Part shown: positions 16,359 to 27,000 of the stretch, one piece after another
How positions within the stretch are numbered: position 1 is the first letter of the stretch
How the letters are laid out: every line of letters starts with the position of its first letter
Assembly: GCA_965116695.1 (NCBI GenBank)
Contig: OZ220706.1
Location: 1,240,001-1,304,000, forward strand
Reading direction: 5' to 3'
Origin: JAJDTT01 sp965116695
GTDB taxonomy: Bacteria; Acidobacteriota; UBA6911; RPQK01; JAJDTT01
Length of the DNA stretch: 64,000 nucleotides
Translations under genes and position numbers: made by a program
Notes under the pieces: generated by a model
Databases searched by the model: none
Told to the model about the DNA's origin: nothing
The model's input: only the letters and a program-made list of their open reading frames with translations

Positions 16359-19300
16359 TTGTTCAGCACCTCGTCCAGATTCATGAGCTGATTGGCCACC
16401 ATGGTCCACGCGGCGAACTCGGCCTTGGGCAGGGTCTCGTCGGCCGTGGAATCGCCGACGGAGAGGGCTTTCCCGGCCTGGTCCGGATGGGCCCCGTAGT
16501 ACCCCAAGTAATCCCGGTAGGCCTTTCGGGACAACTCCTGCTCCGGCTCACGGAGGGACCGCGCCAGGAGGTGGGAGGCCATGAAATCGAGCCTCTGATC
16601 CACATCCGGCGCCGCCTGCATGGCTCGCTGGGCCAAGTGGCGGGCGGCTTCGAAGAACTGGACTCCGTTGAGCGTCAGCAGGGCCTGCAAGGGCGTGTTG
16701 GTGCGCTCGCGCCGAACCGTGCATTCCTCTCGCGTGGGAGCGTTGAAGACCACCAGTTGCGGCGGAGGCGCCGCCCGCTTCCAGAAGGTGTAGAGGCTCC
16801 TCCGGTAAATGTCCGATCCCGAGTCCTGCTTGTAGAAACGGGTGTTGCTGCCCTCCATGGCCACCGCTTCCCACAGTCCCTCCGGCTGGTAGGTCTTGAC
16901 GCTGGGGCCCCCGACTCGACGTTCCAGCAGTCCGCTGGCGGCCAGAGCGTAGTCCCGCACCATCTCCCCGTCCATTCGAAAACGGGGTCCCCGTGAGAAG
17001 AGGCGGTTCCCCGGATCCTTCTGGATCTTCTCCTCGGTGGCCCGGGCCGACTGCCGGTAGGTGGCCGAGTCGAGCATCAGGCTGAAGAGGTGCTTCACGT
17101 CCCACCCCGATTCCCGAAACTCCACTGCCAGCCAATCCAGAAGCTCAGGGTGGGTGGGCGCCTCTCCCTGGGACCCGAAATCTTCCGAGGTCCTCGCCAG
17201 GCCCGTGCCGAAGACCTCCTGCCAGAAGCGGTTCACCATGACCCTGCCGGTGAGGGGGTTGTCGTCGGACATCAGCCACCGGGCCAATCCCAGCCGGTTG
17301 CGTGGAAGGTCCGGGTCCATGGCCGGAAGGACGCCCGGAGTGGCCGGCAGCACCTCATCACCCCGCTGGTCGTACATCCCGCGGCGGAGAATGTGGGCCA
17401 TGGGATCGGCGTCCGGGTTCTCCCGCATCACGTGGGTCAGACTGCTCCGGCGCAGGATCTCGCGGCGTTCGTCCTGAAGCCCCCTCAACTCCCGGGCCGC
17501 CTGCCCGAATGCGTCGTGCCGGCGTACCAGAAAAAAGGCCTTGAGCGCCTCCCGGTCGTCGGAACTCAACGCCTTCGACTCCCGTTTCTGAACGGCGGCC
17601 AGCGAATCCCAACGGGCCAGCAGCCGCGCTTCCGACTCCCCCACCGCCCGGTTCAGAATCCTGAACTGCCGGATCGAACCGTTCAGAAAGTCATACTTGC
17701 CGGCGGACGGCCGGTCGCCGGCGCCGAGGACCAGGGGCTTTCCGGTCCGGATGGACCCCTCCAGGACCCGGATGGCCCGGCCGAAACTCTGGGTGGGGAC
17801 GACAGCACCGTCGACATAGAGGTTCATGCCGGTGCGCTGGCGCAGGCCGTCGTAGGTGACGATGACATTGCGCCACTGCTCCGGCTCCAGTTTGTTCTCC
17901 TCTACGCCGCGGATCCCCATGTTGCGGCCATCCTTCACCTGGAGCATCAGCGACGGCCGGTCGCCGATGATCTCCAGACTCCAACCGCGGCTTTCTTCGT
18001 CCGGATCGACCTGCCGGGCCAGGATCATTCGGGATCCACCCTTTCGAAACCGGAAGGTCATTGAAACGGTGAAGGGACGATCCGCCTCGAAGCCCGGGAG
18101 ATCCGGGATCTCCACGAAGGAGTCTTCGGGCAGGTCCAGGGCGGGGATGGGATCCGACCGGTCGACCCGGGCGGCCCCGGACAACACCAGTTCCCGCTTC
18201 TCCGAACTGGTGCGGAAGTGCGGGGCCTCTCCCAATTCCAGGGAAAGGGTCTGAGAGCCGTCGAATTCGTCCAGGTTCAGATCGAGATGCCCGTCCGAGT
18301 CCAGCCAGCGGCGGAACTCCTCTTCCGCAGCCCGCTCGACCTCGTCCCGCTTCCCTCTGGCGGCCGGCTCCGCCTGCTTCAACTGGTCCCATCGCAGGGC
18401 GTCGCTTCTGGCCGGCACGATCATCACGGGAGGCGGGTCGAAGGCATTTCCGTCCAGAGGCTTCTGGGTCGTATTGCGGAAGAAGGCGGCCAACGAATAG
18501 AAGTCCTTCTGGGTGATGGGATCGAACTTGTGGTCGTGGCAGGTGGCGCAGCCGACCGTCAGACCCAGCCAGACCGTGCCGGTGGTGTCGACCCGGTCCT
18601 TGGCGTACATGACCTCCACTTCCTCTTTGATGACACCCCCTTCGTTGGTGGTGATGTTGCAGCGATGGAAGCCGGTGGCGACGAGTTGGTCCGGAGTCGG
18701 GTTCGGCAGCAGATCGCCGGCCAACTGGTCCACCGTGAACCGGTCGAACGGCAGGTTCCGGTTGAAGGCCCGGATGACCCAGTCGCGGTAGGCCCACATC
18801 TCGCGATAGTTGTCGATGTGCAGGCCATGGGTGTCGCCGTAGCGGGCCGCGTCGAGCCAATAGCGGCCCCGGTGCTCCCCATAGGCCGGGGAGCGCATCC
18901 GCCCGTCGATCCACTTGGCGTAGGCGTCCGGAGAGGCATCCGCCACAAACTGCTCCACCTCATGCGGGAGGGGCGGCAGCCCCGTGAGATCCAGGGAGGC
19001 CCGCCGAGCCAGCGTGCGGCGGTCCGCCTCCCGGGCCGGCGTCAATCCTTCCTTTTCGAGACGGGCCAGGACGAACCGGTCGATGGGATTGCGAACCCAC
19101 TCCGGGGACCGGACCTGGGGCAGCGGGGGCCGGGTCAGAGGCGCGAAGGACCAGTGTTCCTCCCAGGGCGCTCCCTCCTCGATCCAACGCCGGACCACCT
19201 GGATCTGATCCTCGGTCAGTTCCTTGTGGGCATACTTGGGCGGCATCCGCAGGGCGCCGTCCGGATGAGTGATCCGCTGGTACACGAGGCTCGATTCCGG

Positions 19301-19627
19301 GTCCCCCGGAATGACCGGCGACCCCGTCGGCCGCTCGGAGAAGACGCCCTCCTCCAGGTCCAGCCTCAGATCCGCCAGCCGAGCCTTGGGATCCGGGCCG
19401 TGGCACTCGAAGCAGGTGTCGGAAAGGATTGGGCGCACCTGCAACTGAAAGTCCACAGGGGCCTCGTCCCCCGCCGAGCCCGGCGCGGGCAGCGCGCTCA
19501 ACACTGCAACACCGGTGAGCACTATCACCAGAAACGCTGAAATCTGTCTGAACGCCAACCTTGCAGCCAAGATAGCACCTATTCTACACCGTTCCCCTGT
19601 TTGTCTCATATCCTTCACGGACCCCAC
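16355..19627 (-). CDS. DUF1549/DUF1553 protein with planctomycete-type cytochrome c and LamG-like domains
   Basis: Up to 1090 residues from a GTG at 19627; the ATG at 19609 (MRQTGERCR) is an alternative that avoids overlap with the upstream gene. After a membrane or signal segment comes a PSCyt1-type domain with one haem motif, CFECHG, then DUF1549 (PIDRFVLARLEKEGL, GCATCHDHKFDP). A concanavalin/LamG-like insert follows at about residues 470-650 (RNVIVTYDGL, LYVDGAVV), and then DUF1553 (PLTGRVMVNRFWQEVFGTGL, TPLQALLTLN). The second CxxCH (CATCHD) also looks haem-competent. It forms a pair with the DUF1501 gene by a four-base overlap and is thought to act in the periplasm. Confidence 0.9.
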   Translation of the reverse strand: MGSVKDMRQTGERCRIGAILAARLAFRQISAFLVIVLTGVAVLSALPAPGSAGDEAPVDFQLQVRPILSDTCFECHGPDPKARLADLRLDLEEGVFSERPTGSPVIPGDPESSLVYQRITHPDGALRMPPKYAHKELTEDQIQVVRRWIEEGAPWEEHWSFAPLTRPPLPQVRSPEWVRNPIDRFVLARLEKEGLTPAREADRRTLARRASLDLTGLPPLPHEVEQFVADASPDAYAKWIDGRMRSPAYGEHRGRYWLDAARYGDTHGLHIDNYREMWAYRDWVIRAFNRNLPFDRFTVDQLAGDLLPNPTPDQLVATGFHRCNITTNEGGVIKEEVEVMYAKDRVDTTGTVWLGLTVGCATCHDHKFDPITQKDFYSLAAFFRNTTQKPLDGNAFDPPPVMIVPARSDALRWDQLKQAEPAARGKRDEVERAAEEEFRRWLDSDGHLDLNLDEFDGSQTLSLELGEAPHFRTSSEKRELVLSGAARVDRSDPIPALDLPEDSFVEIPDLPGFEADRPFTVSMTFRFRKGGSRMILARQVDPDEESRGWSLEIIGDRPSLMLQVKDGRNMGIRGVEENKLEPEQWRNVIVTYDGLRQRTGMNLYVDGAVVPTQSFGRAIRVLEGSIRTGKPLVLGAGDRPSAGKYDFLNGSIRQFRILNRAVGESEARLLARWDSLAAVQKRESKALSSDDREALKAFFLVRRHDAFGQAARELRGLQDERREILRRSSLTHVMRENPDADPMAHILRRGMYDQRGDEVLPATPGVLPAMDPDLPRNRLGLARWLMSDDNPLTGRVMVNRFWQEVFGTGLARTSEDFGSQGEAPTHPELLDWLAVEFRESGWDVKHLFSLMLDSATYRQSARATEEKIQKDPGNRLFSRGPRFRMDGEMVRDYALAASGLLERRVGGPSVKTYQPEGLWEAVAMEGSNTRFYKQDSGSDIYRRSLYTFWKRAAPPPQLVVFNAPTREECTVRRERTNTPLQALLTLNGVQFFEAARHLAQRAMQAAPDVDQRLDFMASHLLARSLREPEQELSRKAYRDYLGYYGAHPDQAGKALSVGDSTADETLPKAEFAAWTMVANQLMNLDEVLNK

Positions 19628-22600
19628 GCTGCGGCGTCGGGGACCCCACGGCTGAAGAGTACCTGGAGACGGTCGGTGCCTGCTTGAGCGGCAAGGCCCG
19701 ACACGCCTGCTTGTGGCAGCTCGCGCAGGATGCCTCTCACCTGCCGGGTGCTCGGATCGACCAGGATGTACAGCGGCGTATCGGTGTCACCGTCAAGCGT
19801 CACCGACCCACGGGACCCGGAGAGCGTGATGCTTGCCAGGCTGGCCCTCCAACCGGGCTCAACCGGGAGGACAAAGGCGAAGTATGAGCTCCCGTCACCG
19901 TCGGCCACCTCGGGCATGGCGAAGCCGACGGAAAAGAGCTCGTCTCCGCTCCCGCTCCGGCCGGTGATCCGGTGCTCACCGGTGGCCCTGGGCAGCTTGG
20001 AGGGGGCATCGACGACGAAAGACGGGTTGAGGAAGGGTTGGCCCTCCGCATCCGTCCCGCCCCATAGGAGGAGGGACTTTGCCGCTCGAGCGATCAGGTT
20101 CGCCGTCCGGGGCGGCCTCTCGTCGTAGAGGCGAAAGCGGAGCGCGTTGGCGAAGTGATAGTCGCTGATCCACGACGGCTCGCAGTAGCCCATCACGTCC
20201 GGCCTGCTTGGCGACGCCAATGTACCCCCATAGCGGAAGTCGTACCCCCAGGCGCCGATCGTTCCACCCGGGGACGGAAACGCCGGGTCCGATCCCCCTG
20301 CGCCTCCGCAGGGAGCGTGGTAGAGGGCCAAGTTGTGCCCGAGTTCGTGAGCTATGGTAAACGGGTTCAGTCTCGAGATGAACGTCCGTCCGCCGAGGCC
20401 TGCCGCCGCTCCTGCCCGGCCTACCTTGCCCGGCCGCGACATCGTTCCCATGTAGTGGCCGCTCCCGCCCTCCATGGCCCGAATCGCTTCCGTCTCGTCG
20501 AGTAAGGGAAAATATTCGTCGGGCGAAGTCGAAGTCATCACGGGTGCGTGGGCCGTCACTTCGAGGTCTCCTATCGGCAGCAGCGTACGAGTATTCCACA
20601 GTAGCTCGTGGCCCTCCGGGTCCGCCTCCATAGCCTCGGCTGCTTCCACGGCCCCCCGATGGGGGGCGTCGATCCAAAGGAAGGGAATCACCGTCAGGTG
20701 GAGCACGGGCATCTCCCGCACATCGACCGCCATGCGGCCCGTGTTCGGGATCCGCCTTGCCGTCACGAGACCGGAATCCAGCGTTCCCTCCGGGTCGATC
20801 TCGACCACCATCTCAAGACCCGGCCGTATGATTTCGCCCGGGATCTCCGCGTTGGACGATCGGGACAGATCTCCCTCGTAAACCTCGGTCGGGAGGGCCG
20901 CCGTCCGCGCCGGAATGTCGGCCACGTGAGTCTCGGTTCCATCCACGTAGAACCAGGCTCGCACGGAAGGGACGGCCGCCGTCGTGGGACTCGCGGCGGT
21001 GACGAACACCCGGAGCAGCGCCTTTTCTCCGGCGACCAGCGGAACCGGAAACTTTCGTGACTGCACCGCCTGGACAAGGTATGCAAAAGCCGCGCTATCA
21101 CTCACACAAGTCGCGACGCGCATCCGGCCGATTCTTTCGAGCCAATCCCGGAAGCCGGGATCCGAGGGTGCGCAAAGATCCGTTCCACCGGCCAAAAACG
21201 TTCTGAGCCGGCCAAGACCAGTCAATTCGGTTGGAAGGGTCCCCGCCATGCCGGAGTTCTCCGAGAGATCCAGTTCCGTCAGGTTCGTGAGGTTGCCGAG
21301 GTCGGACGGGATCGGTCCCGTGAGATCGTTCCCCGCAAGCGCCAGTTCCCTCAGTCGAGTGAGGTCGCCGAGGTCGGGCGGAATCGGTCCCGTGAGGTGG
21401 TTCCCATCGAGCCGCAGGTCCGTCAGGCGCATGAGGTTGCCGAGTTCGGGCGGAATTGGTCCCGTGAGATCGTTCCCGTCGAGGCGCAGTTCCGTCAGGT
21501 TTGCGAGGTTGCCGAGCTGGGGCGGGATCGGTCCCGAGAGGCCGTTCCTCCAGAGATGCAGATTCCGCAGGTTGGTGAGGTTGCCGAGCTCGGGCGGAAT
21601 CGGTCCCGTGAGGCCGTTCCTCCAGAGATCGAGACGTGTCAGGCTCGTGAGGTTGCCGAGTTCGGGAGGGATCGGTCCCCTGAGATGGTTCCTGTCGAGC
21701 CACAGTTCCGTCAGGCGCGTGAGATTGCCGAGCTCGGGCGGAATCGATCCCGTGAGGCCGTTATCCCGGAGACTCAGTCTCCTCAGACTCGTGAGGCTGC
21801 CGAGCTCGCGCGGGATGGGCCCGCCCACACCATTGCGATTGAGAATCAACTCCGTCACGCGTCCCTGATCATCGACGGTGATCCCATACCAATCCCTGAG
21901 AGGCCGGCTGGTCCCCCAGTTCCTGCTCTCAAACCAATCGGGTCCGCCGGTGGATTGGTAGAACGCCGTCAGCGCGTCCCGCTGGGAGACTGCGATTACC
22001 GCCACTCTGACCGTAACGGATGCCGTCCGCGTCTGGCCGTCGGCGCCGCGCACCGTAATTCGGTACGTCGTCGTGGTGCGCGGCGACACCTTGCGCGAGC
22101 CCGCTGCCGGGACTGTGCCGAGGTCCGGTGTGATCTCCACGTTCTCCGCATTCGTCGACGACCACGTCAACGTGGCGCTCTCGCCCAAATGAATCAAGTT
22201 CGGAGCAACCGCCAGCGTCACTGTCGGCGCAGGAGCCTGACCGCCAGTCCCGCCTTCGTCCCTGATCCGGATCGCCGGCACCGACGAGAGCGAGCGGCTC
22301 GTCTTCCCGAACCGCAAGCCCAGCGGGGCGAATTGCGTATCGTCTTCCGATCGAATAAACAGCAGCCCCCGGAAGTCGCTCAGGAATCCCGTATTCACCA
22401 CGGCGAGCCATTCCGGAAGCGTGAGCGCGACTTGCCGGAAGTCTCCCCGGGGGATGAACACCCCGTTCAACGGGTCGTTCCCTTCCTCGTCGCGGAGGCG
22501 CAACTCGACGTTCGGGGCAGCATCCGGTTTGAAGATGGCCACGCCGGCACCGATCGTCGGCGATTCCTCAACGAACAGGGCGAACCGGCTTCCCAACTCC

Positions 22601-23733
22601 ACCGGTTTCACGCTGACCTCGACTCCCGTCTCGGCCTGCCGGTAGGTCAACAACCCGCTGATCGACGCCGAACCGGACTCGACCTCGATCCAGCCTCGCC
22701 GGATCGTTCCCGCGCCCGCGCTCTTCAGCACCCGGCTACCCAACGACGGGATCTCGAAGGTCGATTCAGAATCGAACAGGTCCGAGACCGGCCGGCCGTC
22801 TTGGTCGAACACGTCCACGCGGACATCGGCGGCGTTCTCCGCGTCGATGTTGCTGAGCGCCAACTGCACGGACCAGCCGCTTCCGTCTACAAAGTCCGGG
22901 AGGTAAAGGGTCTTCTCATTCGGCTCCTGCGTCTCATCCCGGATGGCGGGAACCGACGAGAGCGATTGGTTCCGCTTCCCGAACCTCAGACCCAGCGGTG
23001 CAACGGCCGACTCGTCCTCGGTCCGCAGAAACAACAGACCCCGAAAGCCACTCAGTAATCGCCGGTCGATCCCTTCCGCGGTGAACCACTCCGGCAGCGT
23101 GCGCGCCAGTTGATGAAAGTTTCCCTGGGTGACGAACGCTCCATCCAGCGGGTCGTCTCCCTCTTCGTCGCGAACCCGGAGCTGGATGCTGGACGATGCC
23201 TCCGGCTTGAAGACCGCCACTCCGGCGCCCACTTCGCCGGACTCCTCGACGAACAGGGCGAAACGGGCGCCCAATTCGGCCGATTCCACGCTCACCTCGA
23301 CCCCGGTCGTCCCCTCCCTGTAAGTCAACAGCCCGCTGACCGAGTCCGTCCCGGTCCTGACCTGGATCCAACCCCGCCGAATGTCTCCCCTGCCCGAGCT
23401 CCTCAACACCCGGCTGCCCAGGGGCGGGACCTCGAAAGTCAATCCCGAATCGAACAGATCCACAACCGACCTGCCGTCCTGGCCGTAGACTTCGACGACC
23501 ACCCCGGCCGCCGAGTCCGGATCGACGTTGCTGAGGGCCAACTGGACGGACCATCCGCCTCCGTCCACGTAGTCAGGGAAGAACAGAGTCTTCTCCACCT
23601 GCTCCTGAGTCTGGTTCCGGATCGAATCTTCGTACGGGGATTGAGTGTTCTCCAACCGCTCGGCGGGTCGCAACTCTGAATACGAGGCCGGCAACTGCAT
23701 CAGGACGAGCAAGGGAACCCCGATTTTCTTCAT
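19615..23733 (-). CDS. Giant secreted LRR / metzincin-like protein (paralogue 1)
   Basis: 1372 residues with a short signal peptide. Layout: two copies of an uncharacterised module of about 220 residues (roughly 45-265 and 275-490), each running from FPDYVDGGGWSVQL to LGLRFGK. An Ig-like domain follows (about 505-580, ATLTWSSTNAENVEI), then an LRR N-cap (ALTAFYQSTGGPDWFES) and about eight plant-type 24-residue LRRs (GPIPPELGNLTNLTEL type). The LRRs close with a LCAPSDPGFRDWL cap. The C-terminal 480 residues hold HELGHNLALYH (1129-1139), matching HExxHxxxxxH, and a downstream DVMGYC that could be the Met-turn, so a zinc metzincin-like protease is likely. Its paralogue is divergent at 24054. 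Confidence 0.8.
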   Translation of the reverse strand: MKKIGVPLLVLMQLPASYSELRPAERLENTQSPYEDSIRNQTQEQVEKTLFFPDYVDGGGWSVQLALSNVDPDSAAGVVVEVYGQDGRSVVDLFDSGLTFEVPPLGSRVLRSSGRGDIRRGWIQVRTGTDSVSGLLTYREGTTGVEVSVESAELGARFALFVEESGEVGAGVAVFKPEASSSIQLRVRDEEGDDPLDGAFVTQGNFHQLARTLPEWFTAEGIDRRLLSGFRGLLFLRTEDESAVAPLGLRFGKRNQSLSSVPAIRDETQEPNEKTLYLPDFVDGSGWSVQLALSNIDAENAADVRVDVFDQDGRPVSDLFDSESTFEIPSLGSRVLKSAGAGTIRRGWIEVESGSASISGLLTYRQAETGVEVSVKPVELGSRFALFVEESPTIGAGVAIFKPDAAPNVELRLRDEEGNDPLNGVFIPRGDFRQVALTLPEWLAVVNTGFLSDFRGLLFIRSEDDTQFAPLGLRFGKTSRSLSSVPAIRIRDEGGTGGQAPAPTVTLAVAPNLIHLGESATLTWSSTNAENVEITPDLGTVPAAGSRKVSPRTTTTYRITVRGADGQTRTASVTVRVAVIAVSQRDALTAFYQSTGGPDWFESRNWGTSRPLRDWYGITVDDQGRVTELILNRNGVGGPIPRELGSLTSLRRLSLRDNGLTGSIPPELGNLTRLTELWLDRNHLRGPIPPELGNLTSLTRLDLWRNGLTGPIPPELGNLTNLRNLHLWRNGLSGPIPPQLGNLANLTELRLDGNDLTGPIPPELGNLMRLTDLRLDGNHLTGPIPPDLGDLTRLRELALAGNDLTGPIPSDLGNLTNLTELDLSENSGMAGTLPTELTGLGRLRTFLAGGTDLCAPSDPGFRDWLERIGRMRVATCVSDSAAFAYLVQAVQSRKFPVPLVAGEKALLRVFVTAASPTTAAVPSVRAWFYVDGTETHVADIPARTAALPTEVYEGDLSRSSNAEIPGEIIRPGLEMVVEIDPEGTLDSGLVTARRIPNTGRMAVDVREMPVLHLTVIPFLWIDAPHRGAVEAAEAMEADPEGHELLWNTRTLLPIGDLEVTAHAPVMTSTSPDEYFPLLDETEAIRAMEGGSGHYMGTMSRPGKVGRAGAAAGLGGRTFISRLNPFTIAHELGHNLALYHAPCGGAGGSDPAFPSPGGTIGAWGYDFRYGGTLASPSRPDVMGYCEPSWISDYHFANALRFRLYDERPPRTANLIARAAKSLLLWGGTDAEGQPFLNPSFVVDAPSKLPRATGEHRITGRSGSGDELFSVGFAMPEVADGDGSSYFAFVLPVEPGWRASLASITLSGSRGSVTLDGDTDTPLYILVDPSTRQVRGILRELPQAGVSGLAAQAGTDRLQVLFSRGVPDAAAWGP

Positions 23734-23950
23734 GGTGATTCCAGCATCCAGATGGTCAAGTGGGGTTCATCTCACAAGAAACTATGAGGAACGACGAGTC
23801 GGCAAGGAGGAAGTAACAAGTTGGAGAGTATATCCACAATTCCCGTAACACTTCCTCCCCCTCTCACCTCTGACTTCGCGCAAAAAAGGGCGCGCGAGGA
23901 ACCGGGTGTTGGACGAGTGGGAGTGCCCGATCGGCAAGTGTTTCGCGAAA

Positions 23951-23980
23951 TTGGTTCAGGCGGCGTCCGGCTGATATTCT
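23951..23980 (+). promoter_or_regulatory. Candidate promoter of the 2075-residue LRR gene
   Basis: TTGGTT (23951-23956) and TATTCT (23975-23980), 18 bases apart, lie 73 bases before the chosen start. They sit in the 320-base divergent region 23734-24053, where I see nothing else but a GCGC-rich patch around 23878-23896. Confidence 0.3.
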
Positions 23981-24053
23981 CGAATGTGCCTCGGACTGTG
24001 GCGTGCGCCGGCGTCGCAACGTTCCCTCATTTTTAACCGCCGCAGAAGGCCGC

Positions 24054-27000
24054 ATGATCGATCCTCTGCTTCGCCCCCTCTCGGCTTCTCTTTTTGCCTG
24101 GTGGCTGATTTTCGTCCTGTCGCCGACGCAAACCGGCGCCCCCCCGGCAGAGAACGTTCTCCGGCCGCCGGACGACTCGATCGCACGACAATCACAGCAA
24201 CAGGAAGCGACTGTTCTGTACTTCCCGGACTACGTGGACGGAGAAGGATGGTCGGTGCAACTGGTCCTCAGCAACGTCGATCCGGACGTCGCGGCCAAGG
24301 TTCGGACTGAAGTCTTCGACCCGGACGGGCGGCCGGTCCTGGACCTGTTCGAATCCGAATTGACGATGGAGATTCCGGCGCTCGGCAGCCGCGTCTTGAG
24401 AAGCAACGGCTCAGGGACCATTCGTCGGGGTTGGATCCGGGCCGGGACCGATGCGGACACGATCAGTGGCCTGTTGACCTACCGGCACGCCGAATCGGGG
24501 ATCGAAGTCGGGGTCAACCCCGTCGAGCTGGGACAGCAGTTCGCCCTGTACGTGGAGGAGTCGCCGACGGTGGGGGCTGGGCTGGCCGTCTTCAAGCAGG
24601 AGGCCGCGTCGGGCATCGAACTGCGGCTTCGCGACGAGGTGGGGTACGACCCGCTGGAGGGAGAGTTCGTCCGCTGGGGGGATTTCCGCCAGGCGGCGCG
24701 GACGCTTCCGGAGTGGATTGGCGTTGAGCACGTCGACACGGCCTTTTTGGCGGATTTTCGCGGTCTTCTGTTTCTGGAAGCGGAGGACAAATCCGCGTTC
24801 GCTCCACTGGGGCTGAGGTTCGGCAAGGAAACCTCGTCGCTCTCGGCGGTGCCCGTGATCCGGAATCCCGGCCCGGAACCGCAAGAGACGGTCCTGGTGT
24901 TCCCCGACTACGTGGACGGAGGGGGATGGTCGGTGCAACTGGTGCTCAGCAACGTGGATGCGGCCGTAGGGGCCGAGACTGCGGTGGAGGTCTACGACCA
25001 GAAGGGACAACCCGTTGCGGACCTGTTCGATTCGGAATCGGCGGTGGAAATCCCGTCACTGGGGAGCCGGATCTGGAGAAGCACCGGCGAGGGCCCGATT
25101 CGGCGGGGATGGATCGAGGTCCGAACTGCTTCGGTGGCGGTCGGCGGATTGCTGACCTACCGGGACGCCCGATCAGGGGTCGAGGTCGGGGTCAACCCCG
25201 TCGAGTTGGGACTGCAGTTCGCCCTGTTCGTGGAGGAATCGCCCACAGTGGGGGCCGGAGTCGCCATCTACAAGCCGGAGGCCGCGTCGGGCGTCGAGCT
25301 GCGGTTGCGCGACGAGGAGGGGAACGACCCGTTGGAGGGAGGGTCCGTGCGCTGGGAAGACTTTCGTCAAGCGGCGCAGACGCTTCCGGAGTGGTTCGAT
25401 GTGGACGGCGCCGGAACGGCCTTCCCAAAAGACTTTCGGGGCCTCCTATTGGTGGAAACCGAGGACGAATCCGGGTTGACTCCCCTGGGGCTGAGGTTCG
25501 GCAAGGGAACCTCTTCGCTTTCGGCGGTGCCCGCAATCCGGATCGCGGACGAGGAAGAGATCGACGAAGGCCCTGCGGCCCCTCCGGCGGTGACGCTGTC
25601 AGCTTCCCGGACGAGGATCGATTGGGGCCAGAGCGCCACCTTGAGATGGTCGTCCACGAACGCGGAGAGTGTGATGATCGAACCGGACATCGGGGCAGTG
25701 TCCGGGTCGGGGAGCCGGAACGTGTCGCCGAGGGGGACGACAACCTACCGCATCACCGCGCGCGGAGCGGACGGGCAAACGGCTGCGGCATCGGTGACGG
25801 TGACAGTGAGGAATACCGAGCGCGCGGCGCTGGCGACGCTGTATGACGCTCTGGGCGGACCGGATTGGACCCACAGCGGGAACTGGCACACGCCCGCCCC
25901 GCTGAAGGATTGGTACGGAGTCGAGGTCGACAATCAGGGCCGGGTGACGGGACTCCGGTTGGTCCACCGGACAGCGGAGGGGCAACCAACCGGGATCGGA
26001 CTGACCGGGGAGATTCCACCGGAACTGGGCGCCCTCTCCCACCTCAGGGTCCTGGACCTCTCCGGGAACGATTTGACGGGCGAAATCCCGCCGCAACTGG
26101 GGCACCTCTCCCAACTGACCTACCTGGACCTCTCCAGGAATGCGCTGACGGGCGAGATCCCGGTGCAACTGGGGCACCTCTCCCAACTGGCAGTCCTGCG
26201 GCTCGATGGCAACCGGTTGACCGGCCCGATCCCGGTACAACTGGGGAACCTCTCCCGACTGACAGTCCTGTTCCTCGGAGCGAACGGATTGACGGGGAGG
26301 ATCCCGGTGCAACTGGGAAACCTCTCCCAACTGATCTATCTGGCCCTCCATCAGAACGAGTTGACGGGTGAGATCCCGGAACAACTGGGGGACCTTTCCC
26401 AACTGACCTTCCTGGCCCTCGGATCGAACGAGTTGACGGGCCCGATCCCGGTACGACTGGGAAACCTCTCCCAACTGGTCCGCCTGTACCTCGATGGCAA
26501 CCGGTTGACCGGCCCGATCCCGGTGCAACTGGGAGACCTCTCCCAACTGGACCGCCTGTACCTCTCTGGGAACGAATTGACAGGCGAGATCCCAGCGCAA
26601 CTGGGGAACCTCCCCCAACTGAACCGCCTGTACCTCAATACCAACCGGTTGACCGGCCCGATCCCGGTGCAACTGGGGAATCTCTCCCGCTTGGAGTTCC
26701 TGCACCTTTTCGAGAATGAATTGACGGGCGAGATCCCGGTGCAACTGGGAGGCCTCTCCCAACTGATCCACCTGGCCCTCGATCAGAACGAGTTGACAGG
26801 CGAGATCCCGAAGGAGCTGGGAAACCTCTCCCAACTGAACCTCCTGTACCTCGATGCCAACCGGTTGACCGGCCCGATCCCGGTACAACTGGGCAACCTG
26901 ACCCAACTGACACACTTGGGCCTTGGAGGGAATGAGTTGACGGGGGAAATCCCAGAGCAACTGGAGAAACTTTCCCAACTGACCGTCCTGTTCCTCTATG

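Noticed and set aside
13284..16391. A 1035-residue plus-strand open frame
   Set aside because: It is antisense to the propeller and DUF1501 genes, which have family motifs; the high-GC codon bias creates long shadow frames.
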